A stretch of DNA of 64,000 bases from Alphaproteobacteria bacterium (GCA_024742735.1 JANSXV010000001.1:186001-250000), one strand, 5' to 3'. Shown: positions 1 through 9,699, counted from the stretch's first letter. Made by a program: numbers and translations. Notes: generated by a model from the letters alone, not told the origin.

Positions 1-12
1 GCAGCGCTGAAT

Positions 13-45
13 CCGGACATGACCGGCGCGTCTGGTCACGTCCGG
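13..45. other. Imperfect inverted repeat downstream of lexA
   Basis: Twelve-base arms at 13-24 (CCGGACATGACC) and 34-45 (GGTCACGTCCGG) pair with one mismatch around a 9-base loop. The repeat lies 33 bp beyond the lexA stop codon, so it could end lexA transcription, but no T-run follows on the minus strand. The rest of 1-77 shows no gene I can support. Confidence 0.4.
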
Positions 46-77
46 CCGAGCTCTAGCGGCGGCAGGGCGCTGAAGCG

Positions 78-761
78 CTAGTGATAGCGCCGGATCAGGC
101 CGACCAGCTTGCCCTGAACCTTCACTTCGCCGGGGCCGAAGATGCGGGTCTCATAGGCCGGGTTGGCCGCTTCCAGGGCGATGGACCCGCCCTTCTTGCG
201 CAGGGTCTTCAGCGTGGCTTCCTCGTCGCGCACCAGCGCCACGACAATCTGGCCGTTATCGGCCGTGTCGGAGCGGCGGATGATCACCGTATCGCCATCC
301 AGAATGCCGGCTTCGATCATGGAGTCGCCGTGGACCTCCAGGGCGAAGTGTTCGCCGCCAGCGACCATGGCGCTGGGCACGCTCAACCGGTCGGTCTCGT
401 GCTGGATGGCTTCGATCGGCACGCCGGCGGCGATGCGGCCGAGCACCGGCACTTCGATATTGCGCTCCTCACCTGACGCCTGGGACCGTCCGAAGGACGC
501 CTCGACCACGTTCGAGCCCACTTCGGCGGGCGCGGCGGGTTGGGACCCGCCGGGCATTTTCAGGACTTCCAGAGCCCGGGCCCTATGAGCGAGCCGGCGG
601 ATGAAGCCGCGCTCCTCCAGCGCGCTGACCAGCCGGTGAACGCCGGACTTCGACGCCAGACCCAGCGCCTCCTTCATTTCATCGAAGGACGGGGAGACGC
701 CGTCTTCCGACAGGCGCTTGTTGATGAACAGCAAAAGTTCGTGCTGCTTCCTGGTGAGCAT
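78..761 (-). CDS. lexA: LexA SOS-response repressor / autoprotease
   Basis: LexA represses DNA-damage genes and cleaves itself when bound to the RecA filament. The 227-residue protein has an N-terminal winged helix (about 1-65) beginning [10 protein letters not shown], an Ala/Gly/Ser-rich linker, and an S24-type protease domain. The cleavage site Ala112-Gly113 lies in GRIAAGVP. The catalytic serine is Ser147 in GDSM, and the lysine is Lys185 in ATLKTL. The linker is long, as is usual in alphaproteobacteria. The gene lies directly downstream of trpC on the same strand, 81 bp away, but has its own operator (779-818), which indicates independent autoregulated expression. In some related genomes moaC and moeA lie between trpC and lexA; they are absent here. 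Confidence 0.97.
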   Translation of the reverse strand: MLTRKQHELLLFINKRLSEDGVSPSFDEMKEALGLASKSGVHRLVSALEERGFIRRLAHRARALEVLKMPGGSQPAAPAEVGSNVVEASFGRSQASGEERNIEVPVLGRIAAGVPIEAIQHETDRLSVPSAMVAGGEHFALEVHGDSMIEAGILDGDTVIIRRSDTADNGQIVVALVRDEEATLKTLRKKGGSIALEAANPAYETRIFGPGEVKVQGKLVGLIRRYH

Positions 762-778
762 GGCGTCCTCGACGTCTG

Positions 779-818
779 GAACAAAACCGGAAACTGTACC
801 GGTGTTCTATAACTGTTC
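779..818 (-). promoter_or_regulatory. Tandem LexA operators (SOS boxes)
   Basis: A perfect alphaproteobacterial SOS box, GTTC-TATAACT-GTTC, occupies 804-818. A second site, GAAC-AAAACCG-GAAA (779-793), differs from the GAAC-N7-GAAC consensus at one position. Both lie 18-57 bp upstream of the lexA start codon, as expected for autorepression by LexA. Confidence 0.88.
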
Positions 819-842
819 CGGAGTTAACGTCAAGTGAAGGGC

Positions 843-1634
843 TCAAGCTCCCAGCAGGGTCCGTGTGGCGGCGGCCACATCGTCCTGCCGCATCAGGCTT
901 TCACCCACCAACAGGCCTTGTGCGCCGGACTTGCGGACCCGCGCCACGTCGTCAGGGGTGAAGATGCCGCTTTCCGCGACAAGGAATCGGTCTGCGCCCG
1001 CCATGGGGGCGAGGCGTTCGAACGTCGCCAGGGATGTGTCGAACGTGCGCAGATTGCGATTATTCACGCCGACCAGGGGCGAAGGCAGGGCGAGGGCGCG
1101 GCGCATCTCGTCTTCGTCATGGACTTCGACCAGTGCATCCATGTCCCAGCGAAAGGCCTCCTCGATGAGGGCGCCGGCCGTCGGGTCATCCACGGCGGCG
1201 AGAATCACCAGAATGCAGTCTGCTCCCAGCGCGCGCGATTCGGCGACCTGCCAGGGCTCGTAGAGGAAATCCTTGCGCAGGACCGGCAGGCTGACCGCGG
1301 CGCGCGCCGCGATCAGAAACTCCTCATGGCCCTGAAAACTGGGTCCGTCGGTCAGCACGGACAGGCACGCCGCGCCGCCGTCTGAATAGGCTTCAGCGAG
1401 CGCCGGCGGATCAAAGTCGGCGCGGATCAGGCCTTTGGAGGGGCTGGCCTTCTTCACTTCGGCGATCAGCGCGACGCCGGTCTCCTCCGCCTTGCGGCGT
1501 AGCGCGCCCAGAAAGCCGCGCGGCGCATCGGCGCGTTCAGCCGCTTCGGCGACGGCGTCATAGGCGCGCTCGGCCTTGCGCGCGGCGATCTCCTCGCGCT
1601 TGTAGGCTTCGATGCGTTTGAGCGCGTCGCTCAT
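843..1634 (-). CDS. trpC: Indole-3-glycerol phosphate synthase
   Basis: TrpC closes the ring of carboxyphenylaminodeoxyribulose phosphate to form indole-3-glycerol phosphate in tryptophan synthesis. The 263-residue protein is a single TIM barrel of normal length. It has the catalytic [10 protein letters not shown] segment (Glu59, Lys61), LRKDFLYEP with a further catalytic lysine, GVNNRNL, and the phosphate-binding ends VAESGI and LLVGES. It is not fused to TrpF. Its ATG overlaps the trpD stop codon by 4 bp (ATGA), so trpG-trpD-trpC is one translationally coupled operon. Confidence 0.97.
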   Translation of the reverse strand: MSDALKRIEAYKREEIAARKAERAYDAVAEAAERADAPRGFLGALRRKAEETGVALIAEVKKASPSKGLIRADFDPPALAEAYSDGGAACLSVLTDGPSFQGHEEFLIAARAAVSLPVLRKDFLYEPWQVAESRALGADCILVILAAVDDPTAGALIEEAFRWDMDALVEVHDEDEMRRALALPSPLVGVNNRNLRTFDTSLATFERLAPMAGADRFLVAESGIFTPDDVARVRKSGAQGLLVGESLMRQDDVAAATRTLLGA

Positions 1635-2656
1635 ACCGTCTCTCCATGGCTGGCTGCGGCGAGGCGCTCCAGCGCCTGTTTCGCGCGGCCGTCATCAATC
1701 GCGGCGGCGGCGAGCGCTGCGCCGGATTTCAGATCGTCCGCCAGCCCCGCCAGCTTCAGCGCCGCCGCAGCGTTCAGCACCACGATATCGCGATAGGCGC
1801 CCGGCGCGCCGTCGAGCAGGGTGCGGATGGCCGCTGCGTTCTCGTCCGGCTCCCCGCCTTTGAGATCATCCAGCGCTGCGCGGGCCAGGCCCGCATCCTC
1901 CGGGGTGATCTCATATTCGGTGACGGCGCCGTCGGGATGCAGCTCGGCGGCATATGTGACGCCTGTCGTCGTGATCTCGTCCAGCCCGTCGGAGCCGTGA
2001 ACGATCAGGGCCGCCTCCGCGCCGAGATCGCGCAGGGCTTCGGCCATGGGGACCAGCCATTTGCGATCGAACACGCCCAGGAGCTGCCGCTTCGCGCCAG
2101 CCGGGTTGGAAAGCGGGCCCAGCAGGTTGAAGATGGTGCGCACGCCCAGCGTCTTGCGGGCGGGACCCACATGGCGCACGGCTCCGTGATGGGCTTGTGC
2201 GAACAGGAAGGCGACGTTCGCCTCGGCAAGCGCGCGTTCAATCTGGGCCGGGCTGGCGAACAGATTGACGCCCAGGCTCTCCAGCACTTCAGCGGAGCCT
2301 GACTTCGAACTGGCGGCCTTGTTGCCATGCTTGGCCACGATCGCGCCCGCGCCGGCGGCGACCAGGGCGGCGGCGGTGGAGATGTTCCAGGTCCCGCGCG
2401 CATCCCCGCCGGTGCCGCAGGTGTCGACCGCGCCGGCGGGCGCGGCGATCCGGGTCATGCGATCGCGCATGGCGCGGGCCCCCACGGCCAGCGCGGCCGG
2501 GCTTTCTCCCACAGCGGCGAGGCCCACGAGGAAGGCGCCGATCTCGACGGGATCAGCCTCGCCCTCCATCAGCGCGTTGAAGGCGGCTTTCAGCGTATCG
2601 GGGACAGGCTCGCGCCCTGCGGCGAGGGCGGTGATGGCCGGCTTCAGCGCGCTCAT
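1631..2656 (-). CDS. trpD: Anthranilate phosphoribosyltransferase
   Basis: TrpD transfers the phosphoribosyl group of PRPP to anthranilate. The 341-residue protein has the PRPP-binding glycine-rich motif DTCGTGGD, followed by NIST, KHGN and the [13 protein letters not shown] segment, all typical of the family. The start codon overlaps the trpG stop by one base (TGATG) and the 3' end overlaps trpC by four. This is the middle gene of the trpGDC unit. Confidence 0.97.
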   Translation of the reverse strand: MSALKPAITALAAGREPVPDTLKAAFNALMEGEADPVEIGAFLVGLAAVGESPAALAVGARAMRDRMTRIAAPAGAVDTCGTGGDARGTWNISTAAALVAAGAGAIVAKHGNKAASSKSGSAEVLESLGVNLFASPAQIERALAEANVAFLFAQAHHGAVRHVGPARKTLGVRTIFNLLGPLSNPAGAKRQLLGVFDRKWLVPMAEALRDLGAEAALIVHGSDGLDEITTTGVTYAAELHPDGAVTEYEITPEDAGLARAALDDLKGGEPDENAAAIRTLLDGAPGAYRDIVVLNAAAALKLAGLADDLKSGAALAAAAIDDGRAKQALERLAAASHGETV

Positions 2657-3252
2657 CAGGCCGGCTCTGCGCGGCGTGCGGTTTCAAGACCCGTCAGGGC
2701 CAGGAAATTCGCCAGCAGGGCGTGGCCATGTTCAGAGGCGATGCTCTCAGGATGGAACTGGACGCCGTGGATGGGCCGGGTCTTGTGGCGCAGGCCCATG
2801 ATCTCGCCGTCCGGCGTCGTGGCGTTGACCGCCAGCTCGGTCCCTTCCGGCAGGTCCACCGACAGCGAGTGATAGCGCGTCGCGGTGTAGGGCGAGGGCA
2901 GGCCGGCGAAGACGCCGGTTCCGTCATGCTCGATCGCGCTGGTCTTGCCGTGCATGATGGCCTTGGCCTGAACGACCTTGCCGCCGAAATGCTGACCGAT
3001 GGCCTGATGGCCCAGACACACGCCCAGGATCGGCAGATCGTCGGGCGCGGCGGCCAGCAGATCCAGGCAGATGCCCGCCCGGTCCGGGTCGCAGGGTCCG
3101 GGGCTGATGAGCAGACCGGAGGGTTTGAGGTCCAGCGCCTCGTCCACGCTCAGCGCGTCATTGCGCACCACCTTCACGCCTGCGCCCAGCTCCTGGACGT
3201 AGTGCACGAGGTTGAAGGTGAAGCTGTCATAATTGTCGATGATCAGCAGCAT
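2656..3252 (-). CDS. trpG: Anthranilate synthase glutaminase subunit
   Basis: TrpG releases ammonia from glutamine for TrpE. It is a class I glutamine amidotransferase: [10 protein letters not shown] carries the nucleophilic Cys79 (numbered from this start), and GVQFHPES carries the catalytic His and Glu. The start at 3252 ([14 protein letters not shown]) is chosen because family members begin there; an in-frame ATG 11 codons upstream would add a basic tail of no known function. The protein is 198 residues. It heads trpGDC and diverges from the YibQ-like gene across about 85 bp. No leader peptide with tandem Trp codons was seen in that gap. Confidence 0.95.
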   Translation of the reverse strand: MLLIIDNYDSFTFNLVHYVQELGAGVKVVRNDALSVDEALDLKPSGLLISPGPCDPDRAGICLDLLAAAPDDLPILGVCLGHQAIGQHFGGKVVQAKAIMHGKTSAIEHDGTGVFAGLPSPYTATRYHSLSVDLPEGTELAVNATTPDGEIMGLRHKTRPIHGVQFHPESIASEHGHALLANFLALTGLETARRAEPA

Positions 3253-3337
3253 GGCGCGTCCCTGTCGTGTTGCAGTGCGGGACAATAGGGCGGCGAAGGC
3301 GTCCGCGCCAACACCGACTCACGCTAATGACAGCGCC

Positions 3338-4258
3338 ATGAGCGGATTATCCTCCTTCGCCCCCCATCTGGGCGCCGCGCTCGGCGCGGGCCTCATGCTG
3401 GCGGCCAGCCTGGCGTTCAACGCGGGGGCGGGCGGGGCTGATGCGCCGCCGCGAGCCGCGAACGAGCCCGCCGCATCGGTCTTCGAGCTCCGCACGGCGG
3501 CGCCTGCCCCGGCTTCGGCCGAGGAAGCGCCGCAGGCCGTGGCGGCCGCGCCTGACGAGCCGGGGCAGGCGGTCCGCGACGCGGCGGTCGAGGGCGCTCC
3601 CAGGCTCGCGGTCATCATGGATGACATTGCAGATCTATCCGCGGCACGACGCGCGCTCGCGCTGCCCATGCCGGTGACGCTCTCCGTACTGCCTTATGCC
3701 GACGACGCGCCCGATATCGCCGCTCTGGTGACCGCGGCCGGCGGGGAATTGTTCATTCACCTGCCCATGGAGCCCGTGGGGCTTGATGATCCCGGTCCCT
3801 ACGCCCTGACCAAGGCGCTGGACGCCGGCGCGCTCGCCGCACGGCTGAACTTCGCCCTTGCGCGGACCCCCGGCGCGGTCGGCTTCAACAATCACATGGG
3901 CAGCCGGATGACGGCTGACCGGGCCGCCATGGACGCGGTGTTCGCGGCCATGGATGAGCGCTGGGCGGGCCTGGTTTTCGTGGACTCGCTCACCCATCCG
4001 GGGTCCCAGGCTGCGTCCGCCGCCGAGGCCGCCGGGCTGGCCGCCCTGAAGCGCGATGTGTTCCTGGACCATGACCGGGACCCCGTCGCCATCGACGCCC
4101 AGATCGAGGCCGCGTTGCGGCAGGCGCTGGAGACCGGGCAGGCCATCGCCATCGCCCATCCAAGGCCGGAGACCTTCGAGGCGCTTGAAGGGCTGGCGGC
4201 GCGCGCCGAGGCCGCCGGCGTCCGTATCGTCACGGTCCGGGCGCTTTCGAACGATTAG
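3338..4258 (+). CDS. YibQ-type divergent polysaccharide deacetylase family protein (DUF610)
   Basis: The 306-residue protein has a short N-terminal membrane anchor or signal segment (about 9-30), an Ala/Pro-rich linker, then a divergent polysaccharide deacetylase-like barrel. Family signatures include VIMDDIAD, TLSVLPYA, ELFIHLPMEP, GFNNHMGSRMT and FVDSLTHP. Members are periplasmic and of uncertain activity. The start at 3338 places the hydrophobic segment at the N terminus; an earlier in-frame ATG at 3233 would run into trpG. It lies head-to-head with trpG, and its stop overlaps the trpE stop tail-to-tail. It therefore interrupts what would otherwise be adjacent trpE and trpG genes. Confidence 0.85.
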   Translation: MSGLSSFAPHLGAALGAGLMLAASLAFNAGAGGADAPPRAANEPAASVFELRTAAPAPASAEEAPQAVAAAPDEPGQAVRDAAVEGAPRLAVIMDDIADLSAARRALALPMPVTLSVLPYADDAPDIAALVTAAGGELFIHLPMEPVGLDDPGPYALTKALDAGALAARLNFALARTPGAVGFNNHMGSRMTADRAAMDAVFAAMDERWAGLVFVDSLTHPGSQAASAAEAAGLAALKRDVFLDHDRDPVAIDAQIEAALRQALETGQAIAIAHPRPETFEALEGLAARAEAAGVRIVTVRALSND

Positions 4259-5757
4259 GAAAACCGCCAGGCTTCCGCCGCCGCGCGGAACAGGGCGCGG
4301 GCCTTGTTCACGCTCTCCATGCGTTCGGCTTCAGGATCGGAATCCAGCACGACCCCGCCGCCGGCCTGCACATTCATGCGGCCGTCCTTGATGACAGCGG
4401 TGCGCAGCGCGATGCAGACGTCCATGTCGCCGTCGGCGCCGAAATAGCCCACGGCGCCGGCGTAGACACCGCGCCGGTGGGGTTCCAGCTCGTCGATGAT
4501 CTCCATCGCGCGCACTTTCGGGGCGCCCGACACCGTGCCGGCTGGAAAGCCCGCCATGAGCGCGCTGACCGCGTCCTCGCCGTCGGCGAGCTCGCCCTCG
4601 ACGTTGGAGACCAGATGCATGACATGGCTGTAGCGCTCGATGATCTCGCGCTCGGTCACGCGCACGGTTCCAGGCTTGGCGACGCGGCCCACATCATTGC
4701 GTCCCAGGTCGAGCAGCATCAGATGCTCGGCGCGCTCCTTGGGATCGGCCTTCAGGTCGGCTTCGAAGGACAGGTCGGCATCCTCGGTCTGGCCGCGCGG
4801 CCGGGTGCCGGCGATGGGCCGGACCGTCACCTTGCCCTGGCGCAGGCGGACCAGGATCTCCGGGCTGGACCCGGCGATGGAAAAGCCCGGCATGTTGAAG
4901 AAATAAAGGAAGGGCGAGGGGTTGGTCCGCCGCAGCGAGCGATAGAGTGAGAAGGGCGGGAGCGAGAACGGGGCGGAAAAGCGCTGGCTGGGTACGACCT
5001 GGAAGATATCGCCGGCCTTGATATAGGCCTTGGCCTTTTCGACGTTTGCGCGAAACGCGTCGTCGCTCATGTTGGAGACCGGTTGTTCCGGCGGGACTTT
5101 CACGCCCTCGGCATGGCCCGGAGCAGGCCGGTCGAGGCGAGCAAAGACCTGTTCGATGCGACGGCGCGCCGCTTCGACCTGAAGGACCGGGTCTTCACCG
5201 TCACGCGGACGCACCGGAGCCGCAGCAAGAATTTCCTGACGGATCGCGTCGAAGATCAGCATGACGCGCGGGCGGATCAGCAGGCCGTCAGGCGTGCCCA
5301 GCGGATCAGGAGCAGCGCGCTCCGGCAAACGCTCGACCTGACGGACCAGGTCATACCCCAGATAGCCGAAAAGGCCCGCCGCGATGGGCGGCGTGCCCGA
5401 GGGCAGGGGCATGCGGCTTTCATTGATCAGGGTGCGCAGCGTGTCGAGCGGCGCCCTGGAGCAGGGTTCGAAAGCCCCCGGCGCCATACCGGCCGCCGGG
5501 GCCCGGGCGATCGCGGCCTCGCCGTCCTGGCAGCGCCAGATCAGGTCGGGATCCATCCCGATGGCCGAGTAGCGGCCACGATAGGCGCCGCCTTCCACAC
5601 TCTCCAGCAGGAAGGTGTTTACACCGTCTCCAGCCAGTTTCAGATAGGCGGAAACCGGCGTTTCAAGGTCATCGACCCGCCGTGCGGTCAGCAGCACCGG
5701 CGAGCCCGCCGCCACCGCTTCCGCAGCGGCTGCGGGATCGGGAGCGAAGTCGGCCAT
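4255..5757 (-). CDS. trpE: Anthranilate synthase component I
   Basis: TrpE converts chorismate and ammonia to anthranilate. The 500-residue protein shows the chorismate-binding C-terminal domain with IKAGDIFQVVPSQRF, PIAGTRPRG, AEHLMLLDLGRNDVGRV and GTVSGAPKVRAMEII. The start at 5757 (MADFAPDP) lies 4 bp after the ppiD stop codon. An ATG 12 codons earlier would overlap ppiD and is less likely. It is co-transcribed with ppiD and separated from trpGDC by the inverted YibQ gene. With only 4 bp to ppiD there is no room for a classical trp attenuator at this gene. Confidence 0.96.
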   Translation of the reverse strand: MADFAPDPAAAAEAVAAGSPVLLTARRVDDLETPVSAYLKLAGDGVNTFLLESVEGGAYRGRYSAIGMDPDLIWRCQDGEAAIARAPAAGMAPGAFEPCSRAPLDTLRTLINESRMPLPSGTPPIAAGLFGYLGYDLVRQVERLPERAAPDPLGTPDGLLIRPRVMLIFDAIRQEILAAAPVRPRDGEDPVLQVEAARRRIEQVFARLDRPAPGHAEGVKVPPEQPVSNMSDDAFRANVEKAKAYIKAGDIFQVVPSQRFSAPFSLPPFSLYRSLRRTNPSPFLYFFNMPGFSIAGSSPEILVRLRQGKVTVRPIAGTRPRGQTEDADLSFEADLKADPKERAEHLMLLDLGRNDVGRVAKPGTVRVTEREIIERYSHVMHLVSNVEGELADGEDAVSALMAGFPAGTVSGAPKVRAMEIIDELEPHRRGVYAGAVGYFGADGDMDVCIALRTAVIKDGRMNVQAGGGVVLDSDPEAERMESVNKARALFRAAAEAWRFS

Positions 5758-5761
5758 GGTT

Positions 5762-7663
5762 CTACTGGAAGTCGTTGGGATCGATCCGGCCAAGCGCCAG
5801 ATCGATCAGGCGCTGGTCCTGACGCACCTCGTATCCGGTCAGGAGCGCGTTCTCCAGCGCGATGGCGACGTCATTGCCCAGCTCTTGATTCAGCGCCGCC
5901 AGGCGCTCGGGAGAGACCGGGCGGTCCTGCGGCGCGATCACGGCGTCCACGATCACAACTGCGCGCGTGCGTTGGTCGCCGGCACGGGCCGGGAAGGGCT
6001 GACCCTGTTCGACGCTGAAAGCCTGGCCGACCAGCTGCCGATTGAACGGCCCGGCGGTCTCGGTCCGTCCCAAAGTCGCGGATTCGACCCGTGCGCCGTC
6101 CAGACCCGCCGCGATGTCGTTCAGGCTTTCGCCGGCTTCCGCGCGGGCGAGGGCGTCATCCACCAGGGCCTGGAGCTGGTTGTCGACCTCGCGCAGGCGC
6201 CAGAACGTGCTGGCCTGGTCGCGCACCTCATCGACTTCGGGAAGGCGGGAGGGATCGATGGCGTCCACCCGGGCGACGAAATAGCCTGTATCGCCGAAAT
6301 TCGTCAGATCGCCAGCGAAGCCGACCGGCAGGGAGAATACGTTCTCCAGCACTTCCGGCGATTCCCCAAGCGTGAACGCGCGGAACCCGTTCGGGCTGGA
6401 TCCATCCGAGGCCAGCCAGTCAAATCGCTCGGCCGGAATACCGGCCTGGCTGGCGGCGTCCTCCAGCGTCGCGCCGGCGCCGCGGGCCTCTTCAAACACG
6501 GCCACGGCGTCCAGCATCATGCCTTCGGCCTGGTCGCCGGCGAGCTCGGTGACGAGGAGGGTCCGCTGCTCTTCAAAGGTCGGGGCGACCGGGTCGACGG
6601 CGGAGTCGATGCGCAGCACACGCCAGCCAAGACGGCCTTCGACGGCTTCGACCGCGCCCTGTCCCAACGCGAACGCCGCTTCGGCGATTTGAGCGTCTGG
6701 CACCTCAAAGGCCTCGACCGTCTCCAGCGCGACCGGTTCGCCCAGGCCCAGCTCGGCGACCACGGCGGCGGCGTCTTCGCCGGCGGCGATGCGCGCGGCG
6801 GCGGCTTCAGCCGTCGCCTGATCGGGCGCCAGCCACTGGGTGAGACTGCGCGTGGGCGGATCGCTGAGCTCACCGTTCTCCAGCCGGAACGTGTACAGCT
6901 CGCGCAGGTCCTCCTCGCTGACATCCACGTCGCGCTCGAAAAGCTCCGGGCTGGCGCGCACAAGGGTGAAGCGGCGGCGCTCGGGTTGCCGGAAGACCTG
7001 GGCGTTCTCGCTGATGAAACCCGAAAGGTCCTCGTCGGTCGGCTCGGCTACATCACCGGCGAGACTCGGGGGTATGAGCAGGGCCCGAACCGTCCGGCGC
7101 TCCTCTTCATATGCGCGGCGGGTCCGAGCGAGCATTTCCGGGGCGGCGACGCCGCCCAGAATGGCGTTCAGATACTGGGCCCGGGTCATCTCTTCGCTCA
7201 GATCAGCTTCGAAAAGCCTTTCAGTCGCGTAGCCGTTCTCGCGCAAGAGCGAGGCGTAGGTCTGTGGGTCGAAGTCGCCGCTGAATGGGTTCTGGAAGGC
7301 TTCGATCGCGCGAACCGCTTCAAACAGGCGCTGGTCGGACAAAGACAGGCCCAGCTCGCCGGTCTTGGCGTCGATCGCCGCCATGGCGGTCATTTCCTGC
7401 ACGACCTGCTCGCCAAGGCCGAACTGCTCGGCCTGCTCGCGGGTGAAGCGCGGGTTCTCCCGCTGGATCTGCTGCAAGCGGCGATCATAGGCGCGGCCCA
7501 GCTCCTGGACGCTCACTCGCTCCTGTCCCACCAGAACCGCAGCATTGCCTCCGCCGGTGAACACGTCGGTGACGCCGAAGAGAGCGAAGGCCGCGATCAG
7601 AAGCGCGACGATGATGCCGCCGACGATTGGGTTGCGGGCCAGGGCGCGGATGAATGTCAGCAT
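5762..7663 (-). CDS. ppiD: Membrane-anchored periplasmic peptidyl-prolyl isomerase / chaperone (PpiD/SurA-N type)
   Basis: The 633-residue protein starts MLTFIRALARNP, with one transmembrane helix (about 10-32) followed by a large periplasmic region. It has the SurA_N-type segment VGQERVSVQELGRAYD typical of PpiD and a parvulin-like central domain, and folds or releases outer-membrane and exported proteins. The start at 7663 is chosen because an upstream ATG at 7741 would add an arginine-rich stretch before the anchor. The gene diverges from tpiA and is followed by trpE after 4 bp. This ppiD-trpE linkage is known from alphaproteobacteria. The catalytic competence of the parvulin domain cannot be judged by eye. 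Confidence 0.88.
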   Translation of the reverse strand: MLTFIRALARNPIVGGIIVALLIAAFALFGVTDVFTGGGNAAVLVGQERVSVQELGRAYDRRLQQIQRENPRFTREQAEQFGLGEQVVQEMTAMAAIDAKTGELGLSLSDQRLFEAVRAIEAFQNPFSGDFDPQTYASLLRENGYATERLFEADLSEEMTRAQYLNAILGGVAAPEMLARTRRAYEEERRTVRALLIPPSLAGDVAEPTDEDLSGFISENAQVFRQPERRRFTLVRASPELFERDVDVSEEDLRELYTFRLENGELSDPPTRSLTQWLAPDQATAEAAAARIAAGEDAAAVVAELGLGEPVALETVEAFEVPDAQIAEAAFALGQGAVEAVEGRLGWRVLRIDSAVDPVAPTFEEQRTLLVTELAGDQAEGMMLDAVAVFEEARGAGATLEDAASQAGIPAERFDWLASDGSSPNGFRAFTLGESPEVLENVFSLPVGFAGDLTNFGDTGYFVARVDAIDPSRLPEVDEVRDQASTFWRLREVDNQLQALVDDALARAEAGESLNDIAAGLDGARVESATLGRTETAGPFNRQLVGQAFSVEQGQPFPARAGDQRTRAVVIVDAVIAPQDRPVSPERLAALNQELGNDVAIALENALLTGYEVRQDQRLIDLALGRIDPNDFQ

Positions 7664-7832
7664 TGAGGGTTCGCCGGTATGCCTGAGAGCGTGGATGGAA
7701 TGGATGCGCCGGACCCTAGCCGCGCGCCTTCGAAGCGGCAAGCGCGGGCGCCTGTGCGTTGCCGCGCCGCGTCAGCATTGCTATGCCGCGCTACCCGCTG
7801 CTTGCGCAGTGGTCTGATGAAGGGGGACCTCC

Positions 7833-8564
7833 ATGCGCCAGACTCTGATCGTCGGCAATTGGAAAATGAATGGGCTGACGGCGGACCTGGCCTGGTCTGA
7901 AGCGATGATCGCCGCCCTGCCGGACGGTCCCGGCGTGCGCGCGGTGGCGCTGTGTCCTCCCTTTACGCTGATCTCGTCCTTTGCGGCGCGTCTGCCTGGT
8001 TGGATCAGCCTCGGCGGTCAGGATTGCGCAACGGCCGTGTCCGGCGCCCATACCGGTGACGTGTCCGCGCCGATGCTGGCCGATCTGGGTTGCCGTTATG
8101 TCATCGCCGGACATTCCGAACGCCGGGCCGATCATGGTGAGGCGGACGCTGTTGTCCGGTCCAAAGCCGAAGCGGCGTTGAAAGCCGGTCTGACGCCGAT
8201 CCTGTGCGTCGGCGAAACGCTCGAGGAACGCGAGAGCGGAGCAGCCGAGGCGGTCGTCACCGCGCAGCTCGAGGCGAGCCTGCCTGAGTGCGAGCCGGGC
8301 TCGCTGGTCATCGCCTATGAGCCGGTCTGGGCCATCGGGACCGGGCGCACCGCCAGCGCCGCAGACGCCCAGGCCATGCATCGAGCGCTGCGCTCCGCCC
8401 TGCCGGGTGGCCATGGGGACGTCACGGCGATCCTGTATGGCGGCTCGGTCAAGCCGGCCAACGCCGCCGAACTCCTCGCCCAGGACGATATTGACGGCGC
8501 TCTGGTCGGTGGAGCGAGCCTGAAGGCGGAGGACTTCGCAGCGATCATCGCGGCGGGTCAGTAA
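7833..8564 (+). CDS. tpiA: Triose-phosphate isomerase
   Basis: TpiA interconverts dihydroxyacetone phosphate and glyceraldehyde 3-phosphate. The 243-residue TIM barrel contains the substrate-binding GNWKMNG (Asn9, Lys11), the catalytic His94 in AGHSERR and Glu163 in AYEPVWAIGTG, followed by the flexible-loop sequence. Length is normal for the family. It diverges from ppiD across 169 bp and precedes the receiver-like gene and secG on the same strand. A GGGGGA purine run about 6 nt before the ATG can serve as the ribosome-binding site. Confidence 0.97.
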   Translation: MRQTLIVGNWKMNGLTADLAWSEAMIAALPDGPGVRAVALCPPFTLISSFAARLPGWISLGGQDCATAVSGAHTGDVSAPMLADLGCRYVIAGHSERRADHGEADAVVRSKAEAALKAGLTPILCVGETLEERESGAAEAVVTAQLEASLPECEPGSLVIAYEPVWAIGTGRTASAADAQAMHRALRSALPGGHGDVTAILYGGSVKPANAAELLAQDDIDGALVGGASLKAEDFAAIIAAGQ

Positions 8565-8645
8565 TCCGATCTCAAGGAATTTGTCTCACCCTGTCTGTTG
8601 ATAAGCCGAAATGCGGGCCGCAAGAGCCTGCGGCGGGGTGGTGAG

Positions 8646-9650
8646 ATGGCTGACAGCGATTACGGACGCGCCAGCATTGCGCTCTATGATCCGGTTCATG
8701 TGAACCTCCGCACGACACGCTATGCCCTGCAGCAGCTGGGTTTTCGCGACATTGCTTCGTTCACGGCGTTCAGAGAGCTCAAGCGCGCTCTGCAGGATGA
8801 CGCGCCGCACCTGATCATTGCGGAAACCTCCGATCACGAGGCTGAAGTGTTTCGCCTGGTGCGCGCCATCCGGTCCGGGGAGATGTCCAACAACCCGTTC
8901 TGCTCAATCCTGCTGACCAGCTGGAGGCGCGATACCGGTCTCGTGCGTGAGGCGGTCGGCTGCGGCGCGGACGACGTGGTCATCCGCCCGTTCTCCACCA
9001 GCTTCGCCGAAGAGCGCATCCGCACGCTGGTCAAGGCGCGCAAGCCCTTCATCGTGACCAGTGACTATATCGGCCCTGATCGGCGCAAGGACGCCAGCCG
9101 CGGCGGAAGTTCAGCGCCGCCGATCGTCGCGCCGAACATGCTCAAGGCGGTCGTCGAAGATGACGCCGATGCGCTGAACAAGGCCCGCGCCTGGATCGAT
9201 GAGGCGCGCCGGACGGTCGATTCCGAGCGCCTGCGCCGCCTGTGCCTGCGGGTAATCGTCGGCGCGGAAGCCGCCGAGCGGGAGCTGAAGGCGGGCCGGA
9301 CCCCGGCCATGGACCTGTCCGAGTTTGAAAAAGGCGCGCGCGAGGTGCGCATGCGCCTGTCGCACATGCGGTCCAGCGAGGCGACACGGGTCGCCCGGGC
9401 GCTGTGCGAAGTGTGCGCGGAGCTGCGGGAACGCGACGGGCTGACCGTCGCAAACCTTTCGCTCGCGCGCGAACTGGCCATGGCGGCTTATGTGGCCTAC
9501 GCCGGAGATGACGGCATCGAGCGCTCGGCCGAGGAGATCGAACGCGCCGCGCAGATGCTGCAGAAGCGCATGGCGCAGGCTGGAAGCAGCCAAGCGCAGA
9601 CAGATGGTGGCGCTAAGGATCAGGCTGAGCTAAAACGCGCGGCCAGTTAG
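8646..9650 (+). CDS. Degenerate response-regulator receiver protein with helical C-terminal region
   Basis: The 334-residue protein starts MADSDYGRAS after a GGGGTGG purine run. Residues 8-130 resemble a CheY-like receiver: IALYDP, LIIAETSDHE, ILLTSWRRD, then GADDVVIRPFS. At the usual phospho-acceptor position there is Glu60 instead of Asp, and the conserved lysine after strand 5 is Arg. The domain is therefore probably not phosphorylated and may mimic a permanently active state. Residues about 150-334 are predicted mostly helical and match nothing I recognise. There is no output HTH. It sits between tpiA and secG. The start at 8646 is preferred over an ATG at 8598, which lacks a ribosome-binding site. 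Confidence 0.75.
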   Translation: MADSDYGRASIALYDPVHVNLRTTRYALQQLGFRDIASFTAFRELKRALQDDAPHLIIAETSDHEAEVFRLVRAIRSGEMSNNPFCSILLTSWRRDTGLVREAVGCGADDVVIRPFSTSFAEERIRTLVKARKPFIVTSDYIGPDRRKDASRGGSSAPPIVAPNMLKAVVEDDADALNKARAWIDEARRTVDSERLRRLCLRVIVGAEAAERELKAGRTPAMDLSEFEKGAREVRMRLSHMRSSEATRVARALCEVCAELRERDGLTVANLSLARELAMAAYVAYAGDDGIERSAEEIERAAQMLQKRMAQAGSSQAQTDGGAKDQAELKRAAS

Positions 9651-9699
9651 CGCGGCGGAGGTCCGCTGCGTGTTCATTTCAGCCTAGCGCGGATCCGCC

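Noticed and set aside
5756-7666. Long open frame antisense to ppiD (636 codons, plus strand)
   Set aside because: Mirror of a strongly supported coding gene in high-GC DNA; no ribosome-binding site and no recognisable protein motif.
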